Source: an uncultured bacterium
GTDB taxonomy: Bacteria; Bacillota; Clostridia; Lachnospirales; Lachnospiraceae
Reading direction: 5' to 3'
Assembly: GCA_947651225.1 (NCBI GenBank)
Contig: CANSYK010000029.1
Span: 1-40,123 of the forward strand
DNA: 40,123 nucleotides
The first letter of the stretch is position 1, and the number at the start of each line of letters is the position of its first letter. The translations under genes and the position numbers were made by a program. Below the pieces are notes generated by a model. The model saw only the letters and a list, made by a program, of their open reading frames with translations. It searched no databases and had not been told where the DNA came from. This document shows, piece after piece, positions 8,850 through 17,964 of the stretch.

Positions 8850-9494
8850 ATGAGAAAAAGGTTGGTTACCCTAGTGTTAGTGGCGGCTTTAGGTGTCAGC
8901 AGCTTGAGCGGATGCGGTTCTGCTGATACAGATAAACAGGATTCGTCCAGCAAAGCAGCGACCGGTTCTTCTGATGAAGCAGAATCTTCCAGTGAGGCAA
9001 AGACGACAGCGGTATCATTAATTCGTTCTGGAAATCCAGATACGGTTCCTTTAAATGGGGATGATATTTATATGGAAGAAGATACCTTCTCTTATGTGAA
9101 AATTGCGACAATATGGGATCCAGAGCTGACGCTTTATAATGCGGAAACATTTGTACAGGATTCTAAAGCAATTGCAGTAACTTTTGAAGTGAGTAATATG
9201 GATGTAGATCCATTGACCTGTTATTGGAATTATATGGTGGTAGATGCTGATGAAAATGAAATTGCTTGCTGGGATACAAAATATGAGACGGATGACATAG
9301 AGATTATGGGGGATGGAACATATCAGATTGTTTTTGATTGCAGTAAGGTAGAAGGAGGCGCAGTAGCAGGAATAAAATTACTGCAGCTTGTATTTCCGAC
9401 AAAAAAGGCAGATACAACAATGCAGGTGAAGGTTACCGATGCTGTATGTATCACGGACGAGGCAGAGCTTGGCACTAGTACAGTGTTGCATTAA
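8850..9494 (+). CDS. Putative surface lipoprotein (DUF5067-like)
   Basis: The product is a 214-residue exported lipoprotein of unknown function. It starts MRKRLVTLVLVAALGVSSLSGCG, where positive residues, a hydrophobic core and lipobox LSGC with the acylated C22 define a type II signal peptide. A Ser/Asp-rich linker follows (residues 23-48), then a beta-rich domain (about 60-205) resembling the DUF5067 family found in clostridial lipoproteins. ATG 8850 is chosen over the open frame at 8814 because it gives the signal peptide at once and follows GCGAGGA. The last residues and the TAA stop are supplied by the inverted repeat that begins at 9474, so the natural C-terminus has probably been altered. 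A large GH2 pseudogene lies beyond the repeat. Confidence 0.75.
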   Translation: MRKRLVTLVLVAALGVSSLSGCGSADTDKQDSSSKAATGSSDEAESSSEAKTTAVSLIRSGNPDTVPLNGDDIYMEEDTFSYVKIATIWDPELTLYNAETFVQDSKAIAVTFEVSNMDVDPLTCYWNYMVVDADENEIACWDTKYETDDIEIMGDGTYQIVFDCSKVEGGAVAGIKLLQLVFPTKKADTTMQVKVTDAVCITDEAELGTSTVLH

Positions 9495-9640
9495 TAATCG
9501 AGTAATATGTACCTGCTCTTTGCGCCAGTACAGCGTTGTCGTCAGTCAACAATGCCACCGCATTGCCTCCTTCCTCCGCCTTGTCCTGACACAAATATCA
9601 AGCACCTATTACTTCAAAATTAATGCAACACTGTACTAGT
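9474..9640. mobile_element. MITE-like element with perfect 22-bp terminal inverted repeats
   Basis: Bases 9474-9495 (beginning ACTAGTACAGTG) recur as an exact reverse complement at 9619-9640, giving a 167-bp unit with 123 bp inside. No credible transposase is coded inside; the 66-residue frame spanning it has no recognisable features. The termini share the palindrome ACTAGT, which may include a short target duplication such as CTAG or TA. It joins a lipoprotein gene end to a beta-galactosidase fragment lacking its start. It may be a non-autonomous element or the collapsed ends of an insertion sequence. Confidence 0.7.
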
Positions 9641-9641
9641 T

Positions 9642-12281
9642 AAAGACAGGGAAAGTAAATTAGCGATAGGCAAAAAGGAAAAGAAAGCGGTTTATAATGC
9701 TGCAAAGGCAGGAAATAGCCACGGACCGGCACAGGGAGATTATGATATAAGAGACTGGGAAGTTGTATCATTGCCACATGACTGGGCAGCAGGACAGCCT
9801 TTTTCAGAAGAAAATGTTGCGGATTGGGGGTACAAGCCGAAAGGGAAAGGGTGGTATCAGAAATCCTTTCTATTGCCAGAAGATGCAAAGGGCAAAACTT
9901 TATTCATTGAATTTGAAGGAGTTGCTACGCATGCAATAATCTATTTTAATGGTTCTTTAGTAGCAAGGAATTTTAATGGATATGCTCCATTTATGGTAGA
10001 AATTACGGATTTGGCGCTGTTTGGGACAGTGCCGAATGTACTTGCTGTTTTTGTAGATGCCACAGTCTGGGAAGGCTGGTGGTATGAGGGGGCAGGAATT
10101 TACCGCCATACATGGCTTCATATTTTAAGTCCTATTCATATTCGGGAGGGTGGCGTGCTTGTACATCCAGTGGAGCAGGAGGATGGATCATGGAATGTAG
10201 AGACAGAAATGGAATGCTGCAATGAAACAGAGCAGGAAACAGAGATTTCGCTTTATGCAGAGCTTCATTTGCAGAATAGTGAAAAAGAAGAGGGACAGGA
10301 GGGAGGATTTTCTGTTATAACCTGTCTGCAACAGGGAATACATAAAATTAGCCATTCTTTTATTGTGGAAAATCCACTTTTATGGGATATTGACAGTCCT
10401 GTACTCTATGAGCTGACAGTCACTGCGTTGCTTGGAGAAGTTATTGTGGATAAGGTGAAGACAGTGTGTGGTTTTCGGACAATTGCGATAGATGCAGAGA
10501 AGGGATTTTATCTGAACCATCGCCAGGTGAAGCTGTTTGGTACCTGCAATCATCAGGATTTTGGTGGGCTTGGTGTTGCTGTGCCAGATAATTGGTGGGA
10601 ATATAAAATTGAGAAATTAAAGGAAATGGGAAGTAATGCGTACCGATGTGCCCATGGCATGCCGTCGGATGCGCTGATTCTGGCATGTGACCGTTTAGGA
10701 ATGCTGGTTATGGACGAAAACAGGAATTTTGATACTTCTGAAGATGGGATGAGGCAGTTAGAAACGCTTTTGCGCCGTCATAGAAATCATCCAAGTGTTG
10801 TGATGTATTCTATTATTGTAACAGGCGCAATGCATGGAGGAATCTAGGCAAAAGAAAATGCGGCATTGGAGTTAGAGGTCTGTGGGATAAATTATCAGAT
10901 TGGAATTTATGATGTATTTCACAAGGAGCGCCCAGAGATTCCAATCGTTGCAACAGAAGCAACTTCAACGTTTGGAGTCCGTGGCTGTTATGAGACAAGA
11001 AAAGAGTATAATGAGATTGCAAGCTATGACGAAGAGGCATCCGATTGGGGCAATACAGTGCGGGACACCTGGAAGGCTGTAATGGAGAGGGATTTTGTAT
11101 CTGGCGCTTTTATGTGGACTGGCTTTGACTATTTGGGAGAGCCTTCCCCGCATGTCTGGCCAAGTGTTTCTTCCTTTTTTGGGATGCTTGACCTCTGTGG
11201 TTTCCCAAAAGATGGATATTACCTTTGTAAGGCGATTTTTTCCAAAGAACCAGTCTGTCATGTGCTGCCGCATTGGAACCATGCAGGGAAAGAAGGCGAA
11301 ATCATACGGGTGATGTCACATACAAATTGCGAGGAGGCAGAGCTTTTTGGCAATGAAAAAAGCGCTGGGGGAAGAATAATCGATTTGTTTGAACAGGCTA
11401 TCTGGGAAGTGCCATATGAGCCGGGTACAATTCGTCTGGTTGGTTATCAGAAAGGAAAGATAGCAGCAGCTTCAGAAAGGAAAACGACGGGTACTGCCGC
11501 CAATCTGCAGATGTGCCCATGGCGGGAAAATATTGCAGGAAATGGACAGGATGCAATGCCTGTGGCAGTTGTTGCGGTGGATGCAGAGGGGCAGGAAGTG
11601 CCAGATGCAGAAAACATGCTTCAGATTACGGTAGAAGGCGGTATATTACTGGGCGCATGCAATGGCAATCCGAACTGCCATGAAGATTTATTTTCTTCAC
11701 AAAGAAGCCTGTTCCATGGCCGTTGTCTGGCAGTAATCTGCCCGGAGCCTTTTGCGGAGACAGTTACTTTGTCTGCAAGGTCTGTGACAGGAGAGAAGCT
11801 TTTATCTGGAAGTGTTACAATTCCAGTTGCTTCATGTGGACAGATTCCGTCTGTTCCTTCGGTGACAGAACATTATTTAATACAGTGGAAAATAACGGCT
11901 AATGTTTTTTTAGAAAGGCCAGATGTCATGCAGAAAGTGGAGGAATTTGATATGAATTCCTGGGAGGATATATGGGTTGGCCAAGAATATGGAGTATCGA
12001 AAAAGTTGGAAAATGCACAGGGGATGTATGCGATTTATCGTACGAAAACGACGATTGTACCGCAGATGAACGGGCATAGGGCAGTGCTGTATTTTTATTC
12101 TGTCTGGGGCAACTGTGAATTCTATATTAATGGAATAGAGCGTGGAGAGTGTAAACATCTTTGGACAGAAGCGTATAGTATTCCTTTGAAAGAGGAGGAG
12201 GCAGGGGAGGCAGAAATCCGTATTTTAGTACAAAGCAATAATACAGGCGCAGGATTGCATTCGCTTGTTGTAATTCGATAA
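9642..12281 (+). pseudogene. GH2 beta-galactosidase, disrupted (5' truncation, internal deletion, nonsense codon)
   Basis: One frame runs from the inverted repeat at 9640 to 12281, interrupted by TAG at 10845. It codes the sugar-binding domain (SLPHDW, then a jelly-roll to about residue 150), the immunoglobulin-like domain, and the TIM barrel start (FGTCNHQDFGG, then RHRNHPSVVMYSI). After YSI the expected GNE, which carries the catalytic acid/base glutamate, is missing, and the sequence jumps to VTGAMHGGI. After the TAG it resumes in the same frame with the nucleophile region (IVATEATS) and the motif FMWTGFDYLGEPSP, through the C-terminal domains. The usual N-terminal 30-40 residues are absent. 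With no acid/base residue, even readthrough would leave a dead hydrolase. The two large open parts suggest fairly recent decay. Confidence 0.88.
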
Positions 12282-12312
12282 AATAGAAAACAAAAGCTGC
12301 TGTTTTTGCACC

Positions 12313-12339
12313 GCCAGACGGCATAGCCGGATGGCTTTT
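12313..12339 (+). terminator. Imperfect hairpin after the GH2 pseudogene
   Basis: GCCAGACGGC and GCCGGATGGC pair with a two-base internal mismatch around an ATA loop, followed by four Ts. A weak terminator for the old beta-galactosidase transcript is possible. Confidence 0.4.
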
Positions 12340-12377
12340 CGCATGATGTTTAAAATAGCCGCAAATAGTAACGTCAC

Positions 12378-12410
12378 AAAAAGCGCACCAGCAAAGTTGG
12401 TGTGCTTTTT
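12378..12410. terminator. Bidirectional Rho-independent terminator
   Basis: AAAAAGCGCACCA pairs with TGGTGTGCTTTTT over 13 bp (one G-U pair) with a 7-base loop. The A run on one side and T run on the other would permit termination on both strands. It separates the decayed block from the intact genes that follow. Confidence 0.75.
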
Positions 12411-12411
12411 G

Positions 12412-12440
12412 TTGTATTTTACCAGAATCCTGTGTATAAT
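12412..12440 (+). promoter_or_regulatory. Sigma-A promoter of the anchored secreted protein
   Basis: TTGTAT and a perfect TATAAT are separated by 17 bases, about 100 bases before the start codon at 12543. It starts two bases after the terminator. Confidence 0.65.
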
Positions 12441-12542
12441 ATGTGAGGAACTTTTGGAACTGTAAATAATTAATTTGACCAACTTGCTTGCCTGCTTTTT
12501 CAAATTATTTAGGCCGCAAAGGGTGTGGAATGGAGGATTGAT

Positions 12543-13454
12543 ATGATAAAGAGCAGAAAAAAATGGATATCACTTTTTATGACGGGAATATTAGTAACAG
12601 GATGTTTGATAAATCCGATGGCAGCAGAGGCGAAAAGGAAAAAGGTAGATTTGAATGGAACATACCATGCCGCACTTGGGATTTCTACAGCAACCAGCCT
12701 TTGGATTAACCGGAATGCTTATTATTCAAAAAAAGCAAATGTATATTTTGGAACGGATCAGTGGAACATGTTAATGTCAGAAAACAGTGAAACGGGTGAA
12801 CCGGAAGAACACAAGGGGAATTTTACTGATGTGGTAATTAAGGGAAATGGAACCTATACTGTAAAATTAAAAAAAGCTGATTTTGAAGGAGAAACGACAA
12901 TCAACATACTGCATGTTGCTACGGATATTCCGGCGAATAACAAGATTAAATTTTCCAATGTATCAGCAAAAATTAATGGTAAAACAATTGTTACCTTTGA
13001 TGAGCCATATATGGAAGAGAAAGAACAATATCTTTCAGCCGGTATGGATATTATATTGATGAATCACCAGCGCAAGGAACTGGTACAGCAGCTTTCAGGC
13101 CGCGGGGTGAAAGAAAGCAGTGCAAATGGTTACGATTTATTAACTGGAGCGGGTAATGATACAGTGGAAGTAAAGTTTACAGTAGATGGATTTAACTATG
13201 ATAAAGGAAAGAAACAAACAAAAGAAGTGGAACCAACACCCACACCGACACCAGAAGTGGAAACGGAAGAGCCGGTGCCAACAGTAGACGTTAGTTCGCC
13301 CAAACCAGATTCCGTAGATTCAGAGGAAAAAAATTCTGGCGTAACAAAAAATACCCCAACAGCAAGCGTCCCAATTATTGCCGTGGTCGTGACAGCAATT
13401 GCCTTCTGCGGGGTTGTGATTGTGATTGTAAACAGCAGAAGCAGGAGAAAATAA
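12543..13454 (+). CDS. Secreted, C-terminally membrane-anchored protein of unknown function
   Basis: This is a 303-residue protein. A signal peptide spans residues 1 to about 29 (basic start, hydrophobic core, likely cleavage after AEA). A beta-rich extracellular domain covers about residues 35-225. A proline/threonine-rich spacer follows (about 228-275, with PTPTPTPE). The end is a single membrane helix (about residues 276-297) with a short RSRRK tail. This gives a type I, outside-facing topology. ATG 12543 follows GGAGG at a spacing of six. It has its own promoter and lies between two transcription units. The domain resembles uncharacterised surface proteins of gut Firmicutes; I do not recognise a function. 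No sortase motif is seen. Confidence 0.8.
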   Translation: MIKSRKKWISLFMTGILVTGCLINPMAAEAKRKKVDLNGTYHAALGISTATSLWINRNAYYSKKANVYFGTDQWNMLMSENSETGEPEEHKGNFTDVVIKGNGTYTVKLKKADFEGETTINILHVATDIPANNKIKFSNVSAKINGKTIVTFDEPYMEEKEQYLSAGMDIILMNHQRKELVQQLSGRGVKESSANGYDLLTGAGNDTVEVKFTVDGFNYDKGKKQTKEVEPTPTPTPEVETEEPVPTVDVSSPKPDSVDSEEKNSGVTKNTPTASVPIIAVVVTAIAFCGVVIVIVNSRSRRK

Positions 13455-13464
13455 ACCAGTTCTA

Positions 13465-13493
13465 TTGCACTGAAAGATATTTTTTGCTATGAT
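13465..13493 (+). promoter_or_regulatory. Sigma-A promoter of the lysA-like gene
   Basis: TTGCAC and TATGAT are 17 bases apart. Transcription would begin about 13500, leaving a leader of only some 40 bases, too short for a lysine riboswitch. Confidence 0.65.
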
Positions 13494-13540
13494 AGTTGCT
13501 GATTTTTAGTATAGGATTTGATACAGAAAGGATGAGACAC

Positions 13541-14800
13541 ATGAAAAAGACACCATTTGTCACAAAGGAACAGATTGAGAGAATTAACAAGGACTATCCG
13601 ACACCGTTTCATATTTACGATGAAAAAGGAATCCGTGAGAATGCACGCAGGTTAAAACAGGCATTTTCATGGAATAAAGGCTTCCGGGAATATTTTGCGG
13701 TAAAGGCAACGCCAAATCCGTTTATCCTTAAAATTTTACAGGAAGAGGGATGCGGTGTAGACTGTTCTTCCCTTACTGAGTTAATGATGTCAGAGGCATG
13801 TGGCTTTACTGGTTCTGATATTATGTTTTCTTCAAACGTTACGCCAGAAGAAGAATATAAAAAGGCAAAGGAATTAAATGCATTTATTAATTTAGATGAT
13901 ATTACCCATATTGATTTTCTGGAAAAAGCGGCAGGAATTCCAGAGACAATTTGCTGCCGTTTTAATCCGGGCGGGCTCTTTAAAATGGGAACAGATATTA
14001 TGGATAACCCAGGAGATGCGAAGTACGGCATGACAAAGGAACAGTTGTTTGAAGCAGTAAAACGCTTAAAAGAAATGGGGGTAAAACGTTTTGGAATCCA
14101 TTCTTTTCTCGCAAGTAATACTGTGACAAATGAATATTATCCAACACTTGCCGGAATTCTTTTTGAGCTTGCTGTCGAAGTACAGGAAAAGACAGGCGCA
14201 GAACTTGCTTTTGTAAATCTTTCTGGTGGTGTTGGTGTGCCATATACGCCAGACAAAGAACCAAATGATATTGCGGTGATTGGCGAGGGAGTACGTAAGC
14301 AGTTTGAAAAAATCATGGTGCCTGCCGGTCTTGGCGATGTGGCTGTTTTTACGGAACTGGGACGCTTTATGCTGGCTCCATACGGCGGCCTTGTGACGAA
14401 AGCAATCCATGAAAAGCATATATATAAGGAATATATTGGCGTGGATGCCTGTGCTGTTAACCTGATGCGCCCAGCAATGTACGGGGCATACCATCACATT
14501 ACAGTGCTAGGGAAAGAAAATGCGCCATGTGACCACAAATACGATGTGACAGGTTCTCTTTGTGAAAACAACGATAAATTTGCCATTGACCGTATGCTTC
14601 CGGAAATTAAAATGGGAGATTATTTGTTTATCCATGACGCAGGCGCACATGGTTTTGCGATGGGATATAATTATAATGGGAAGCTCAAATCAGCAGAATT
14701 ATTGCTAAGAGAAGATGGAAGTGTGCAGATGATTCGGCGTGCGGAAACGCCAGAAGATTATTTTGCGACATTTGACTTTTTGGGGATATTTAAAAAATAA
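13541..14800 (+). CDS. lysA: Diaminopimelate decarboxylase-like PLP enzyme
   Basis: The likely reaction is decarboxylation of meso-diaminopimelate to lysine in the cytoplasm, by a fold-III PLP enzyme of 419 residues (usual length). The PLP lysine is K55 in EYFAVKATPNP. Other family landmarks are NLSGGVG (phosphate-binding glycine loop), ELGRFMLAPYG (the EPGR region), CENNDKF (the CESxD substrate-binding region) and DAGAHGFAMGYNYNG near the C-terminus. Several are variants: HSFLASN replaces the common HIGSQ, ELGR replaces EPGR, and CENND replaces CESGD. This marks a divergent LysA subgroup, and a related substrate is possible. ATG 13541 follows AAAGGA; the frame is open from 13496. It is probably monocistronic, since the next SigD promoter begins 11 bases after its stop. 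Confidence 0.85.
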   Translation: MKKTPFVTKEQIERINKDYPTPFHIYDEKGIRENARRLKQAFSWNKGFREYFAVKATPNPFILKILQEEGCGVDCSSLTELMMSEACGFTGSDIMFSSNVTPEEEYKKAKELNAFINLDDITHIDFLEKAAGIPETICCRFNPGGLFKMGTDIMDNPGDAKYGMTKEQLFEAVKRLKEMGVKRFGIHSFLASNTVTNEYYPTLAGILFELAVEVQEKTGAELAFVNLSGGVGVPYTPDKEPNDIAVIGEGVRKQFEKIMVPAGLGDVAVFTELGRFMLAPYGGLVTKAIHEKHIYKEYIGVDACAVNLMRPAMYGAYHHITVLGKENAPCDHKYDVTGSLCENNDKFAIDRMLPEIKMGDYLFIHDAGAHGFAMGYNYNGKLKSAELLLREDGSVQMIRRAETPEDYFATFDFLGIFKK

Positions 14801-14810
14801 TAAATGATGC

Positions 14811-14838
14811 TAAAGTATTCTTGGATTTTTCCGATAAA
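14811..14838 (+). promoter_or_regulatory. SigD (sigma-28) promoter of the flgM operon
   Basis: TAAA, 16 bases, then CCGATAAA matches the flagellar sigma-28 consensus (TAAA, 15-16, (G)CCGATA). It lies about 83 bases before flgM. SigD-driven flgM would give negative feedback, since FlgM inhibits SigD. Confidence 0.8.
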
Positions 14839-14920
14839 TATTATGATAAGATAAATGAAGGAAGCAAATTAGTGACTGAGGAAAAACAACACAGTTACAC
14901 GGATGTAGGTGGTGATAAGA

Positions 14921-15199
14921 ATGAGAGTAGATGCTATAAATCACGTAAGCCAGTTGTATAAACCTGCAAATACTCAGAAGACAGGTAAAGCAGAAGAAGT
15001 AAAGAAAAGAGATGCTTATGAAATATCCCGGTCTGCTAAGGATTATCAGGTTGCAAAGAAGGCTGTTGCGGAAGCGGATGATGTCAGAGAAGAAAAAATT
15101 ACACAATTAAAAGAAGCATTGGCCTCTGGTGCGTATAATGTTTCTTCACAGGAGATTGCAGAAAAGATTGTCAGCAAATATTTTGATCTCTCTATTTAG
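14921..15199 (+). CDS. flgM: Anti-sigma-28 factor FlgM
   Basis: This 92-residue negative regulator of flagellar synthesis binds SigD until the hook-basal body is complete. The C-terminal half shows the family pattern: EKITQLKEALASGAYNVSSQEIAEKIVSKYF, read as a helix, a G-x-Y turn and a final helix, while the N-terminal half is polar and likely disordered. ATG 14921 follows AGGTGG at a spacing of eight; a GTG at 14909 is less likely. It is first in an operon with flgN, two flgK, flgL, fliW and csrA, a normal order in Firmicutes. Confidence 0.92.
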   Translation: MRVDAINHVSQLYKPANTQKTGKAEEVKKRDAYEISRSAKDYQVAKKAVAEADDVREEKITQLKEALASGAYNVSSQEIAEKIVSKYFDLSI

Positions 15200-15288
15200 C
15201 AGTAGGAACAGTGCAGCACAGTGCTTGCGTTTGTTTATTGCGTAATGCTGGACAGTCTGATTATAAGTATAAGAAGTGAGGACAAAGA

Positions 15289-15804
15289 TTGGCAAGTTTA
15301 ATGGAAGAACTTTTCACTGCGTTAGATGGTGAAAAAGAGATTTATGAGCAGCTCATTCCAATTTCTGAGGAAAAAACAGAAGTTTTAATACGAGGTGAAT
15401 TAAAAGAACTGGAAAAAGTAACTCAGGAGGAGCAGCGGCTAATTGAAAAGGCAAGTGCCCTCGGGAAGAAGCGGGAGCAAGTGATTGCCAATATAGGTCT
15501 GGTGTTGAACAAGGATGCAGCTACACTGGATTTAAGTACTTTGGCAGATTTGATGGCAAAGCAGCCGGAGGAAAAAGAAAAACTGGTACAGCTTCATGAT
15601 TCCCTAAAGGTAATTATGAGACGGTTGGTTGATATAAATGAAAAGAATAAAAAGTTGATAGAGAATTCCCTTGAAATGATAGAGTTCAATATGAATTTTA
15701 TTCAAAGTACACGGATGTCGCCAGGGGTAAATAATTACGACCGTAATGCAACATCAAAATATAGCGCAGGATACAGTCCTGGCGGTTTTGATGCAAAACA
15801 GTAA
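15289..15804 (+). CDS. flgN: Flagellar export chaperone FlgN
   Basis: FlgN is the cytoplasmic chaperone for the hook-filament junction proteins FlgK and FlgL, which are encoded next. The product has 171 residues, almost wholly helical, with a coiled-coil stretch over residues 20-60 and 85-125. The C-terminus is a polar, glycine/serine/asparagine-rich tail (about 145-171), probably the flexible substrate-binding part. The start is TTG at 15289: GAGGA lies seven bases before it, whereas the first ATG (15301) is too far away. It lies 89 bases after flgM. Confidence 0.88.
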   Translation: MASLMEELFTALDGEKEIYEQLIPISEEKTEVLIRGELKELEKVTQEEQRLIEKASALGKKREQVIANIGLVLNKDAATLDLSTLADLMAKQPEEKEKLVQLHDSLKVIMRRLVDINEKNKKLIENSLEMIEFNMNFIQSTRMSPGVNNYDRNATSKYSAGYSPGGFDAKQ

Positions 15805-15867
15805 TTATTCCGGGCCGGAAACGGTCCGGGTTGGATAGCCCTAAAAGGATATCCGTGTTTTTGTTGC

Positions 15868-15900
15868 TTTAAAAAGTACGGTAATTTTAAAAAGTACCGT
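15868..15900 (+). promoter_or_regulatory. Direct and inverted repeats before the first flgK
   Basis: TTTAAAAAGTAC occurs twice (15868-15879 and 15886-15897, 18 bases apart), and ACGGTA (15878-15883) is inverted as TACCGT (15895-15900). A TATAAT follows at 15911-15916, but no clear -35 box. A GNRA-type hairpin (CCGGGCCG GAAA CGGTCCGG) stands at 15810-15829, without a T tract. The 165-base gap may hold a processing site or an internal promoter. Confidence 0.35.
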
Positions 15901-15969
15901 TTGTTGGTAATATAATAGACAGAGTTAGTTGTGTATCTGTATCATGGGATACACGGAAATGGAGAGCAT

Positions 15970-17946
15970 ATGAGTTTATTTACAAGTTTTAATGCCGGGG
16001 TGTCCGGGCTGAAAGGTGCTCAGTCGGGGCTGAATACGACTGGACATAATTTTGCGAATACAAAGACGCCAGGATATACCAGACAACAAAATATTAATAC
16101 AGATATGTATTATAATACGTTACGGGTAACGGCAAAATCTACCCTTCAAACTGGTTATGGTACATCGGTTGCTGATATACGCCAGATTCGGGATATATTT
16201 TTGGACGAAAAATACCGTATGGAAGTGGGTCGTCAGACGTTCTATGATGTGCAGGTGACGACGGAGCAGGAAATTGAAGATGTACTTGGCGAGATGGAGG
16301 GGGTTGAGTTTTCGGAGGCGTGGCAGACGCTCTGGGGTACAATAGAAACTCTTTCGACAAATCCGGAAGAAATCACAAAACGGGAACTGTTTCTTTCACA
16401 GGCAGAAGCGTTTTTGGATACTGCGAAAGATGTTTATGATGCATTGAAAAGTTACCAGATTAATTTGAATACTCAGATTCAGTCCCAGGTAAATAAGATA
16501 AATGGAATTGCTGATAAGATTGCAGAACTAAATGAAGTGATTGCCAAATGTGAGGCGTCAGGCCAGGAAAATGCAAATGACTATCGTGATGCCAGAAATC
16601 TGCTGCTTGATCAACTGGCTGAGTATACGCCATATGATTATTATGAGTCGAATGGACAGGTGTGCGTCCGTGTGAACAATTTTCCACTGGTAGACGGAAA
16701 TTATGTAAATCACATGAAATGTGAAAAGATGGAAATCAGGGAATATGATCCGACATGTGATCCGACAAGTCCGAAGTATAATCCTCAGAAGGATCCTACC
16801 AAACCGAACTATAATCCCAATTTAGCTCTTTCTGATTCCAAAGGATATGTGTTAAAAGAAGGTTCCCCGATGCTTAATGTAGTGTGGGAAAGGGGCGGCA
16901 GAGAAGTTTATGATATTGACCGCCCGTATACATCAACGGATCAGTCTGATGTTGGTTCGCTTCAGGGAATATTGGTGGCGCGTGGTAAACGGTTTGGGTA
17001 TTATACAGATATCGTACAGGCAACAGAACTAAAAGCTGTTAAAGGGACTCCATTAGAGCAGAAACTGTTACAGGAATATAACAATACAGTAGGAAACTGC
17101 ATTTTGGAACGTGTGGAAGCACAGCTTGATTTGATGATTCACAAGGTTGTGACCACGATTAATGATATATTTGCACCTAATGTTGATGTGAATTTAACAG
17201 GTATTACGGGAACGGATGCAAATGGTAATCCTCTTAATCTTACAAATGCAAAGGTTTTGGATATCAACCGTTGTCCGGTAGGGACAGATGATGATGCTAC
17301 TCCAGGTACAGAAGTCTTTTCCCGTAAAACGCAAGAACGCTATACAATATATGAGGTGGCAACTCCTGTTTATTTAACGGATGCGAATGGAAATCAGGTT
17401 CTTGATGATAATGGCAATCCAATTGCGCTGACAAAGCCTGGGACGGATGCGGCTGGAAATCCAACAAATTTATTGTATGTATACAATGAAGAAGACAAGG
17501 ATGAACGTGGTTCGCTATACACAATACAGAATCTTGTATTCAATGATAAGTTAAAATCAGATTACTCCTATTTGCCAGTAATGGGTAATCCGGCAGAGGG
17601 TAAGACAGGAGAATATGACTATGACCTGTTCCATAGGATGTTTGCTTCGCTGCAGGTGAGAGATGTTACCCTTGATCCAAATGCACTTGCGACGTATGGG
17701 GTGGAAGATTATTATCAGGTAATGGTTAACTCGATTGGAACACAGGGGAATGTCTGGATTGGTGTTTTAGAGAATCAAACAAGGGAAGTAGAAGAAGTTG
17801 AAAATAAGAGGCAGCAGATTTCTGGTGTAGCTACAGAGGAGGAAATGACGTTTATGCTGATGTATCAGCATGCATATAATGCTTCTTCTCGTTATATTAC
17901 AGTAATAGATCAAATGTTACAGCATTTGATTGAACGGTTAGGCTGA
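15970..17946 (+). CDS. flgK: Flagellar hook-associated protein 1, FlgK (copy 1)
   Basis: FlgK is the first hook-filament junction protein, exported through the flagellar type III apparatus. The 658 residues begin with the conserved D0 region (MSLFTSFNAGVSGLKGAQSG, then NTTGHNFANTKTPGYTRQ) and end with the matching helix (MTFMLMYQHAYNASSRYITVIDQMLQHL). The central part is larger than in model FlgK proteins (about 550) and holds a proline-rich repeat near residues 260-285 (DPTSPKYNPQ and DPTKPNYNPN). ATG 15970 follows GGAG at five bases; an upstream frame start at 15931 lacks this. The next gene is a second, divergent FlgK 18 bases away. Confidence 0.92.
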   Translation: MSLFTSFNAGVSGLKGAQSGLNTTGHNFANTKTPGYTRQQNINTDMYYNTLRVTAKSTLQTGYGTSVADIRQIRDIFLDEKYRMEVGRQTFYDVQVTTEQEIEDVLGEMEGVEFSEAWQTLWGTIETLSTNPEEITKRELFLSQAEAFLDTAKDVYDALKSYQINLNTQIQSQVNKINGIADKIAELNEVIAKCEASGQENANDYRDARNLLLDQLAEYTPYDYYESNGQVCVRVNNFPLVDGNYVNHMKCEKMEIREYDPTCDPTSPKYNPQKDPTKPNYNPNLALSDSKGYVLKEGSPMLNVVWERGGREVYDIDRPYTSTDQSDVGSLQGILVARGKRFGYYTDIVQATELKAVKGTPLEQKLLQEYNNTVGNCILERVEAQLDLMIHKVVTTINDIFAPNVDVNLTGITGTDANGNPLNLTNAKVLDINRCPVGTDDDATPGTEVFSRKTQERYTIYEVATPVYLTDANGNQVLDDNGNPIALTKPGTDAAGNPTNLLYVYNEEDKDERGSLYTIQNLVFNDKLKSDYSYLPVMGNPAEGKTGEYDYDLFHRMFASLQVRDVTLDPNALATYGVEDYYQVMVNSIGTQGNVWIGVLENQTREVEEVENKRQQISGVATEEEMTFMLMYQHAYNASSRYITVIDQMLQHLIERLG

Positions 17947-17964
17947 TAGATTGGAGGAAATAAT

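Noticed and set aside
9439-9639. A 66-codon frame across the inverted-repeat element.
   Set aside because: No ribosome site, no recognisable domain, and it begins inside the lipoprotein gene.
13494-13540. Lysine riboswitch before lysA.
   Set aside because: The leader is only about 40 bases, too short for the motif.
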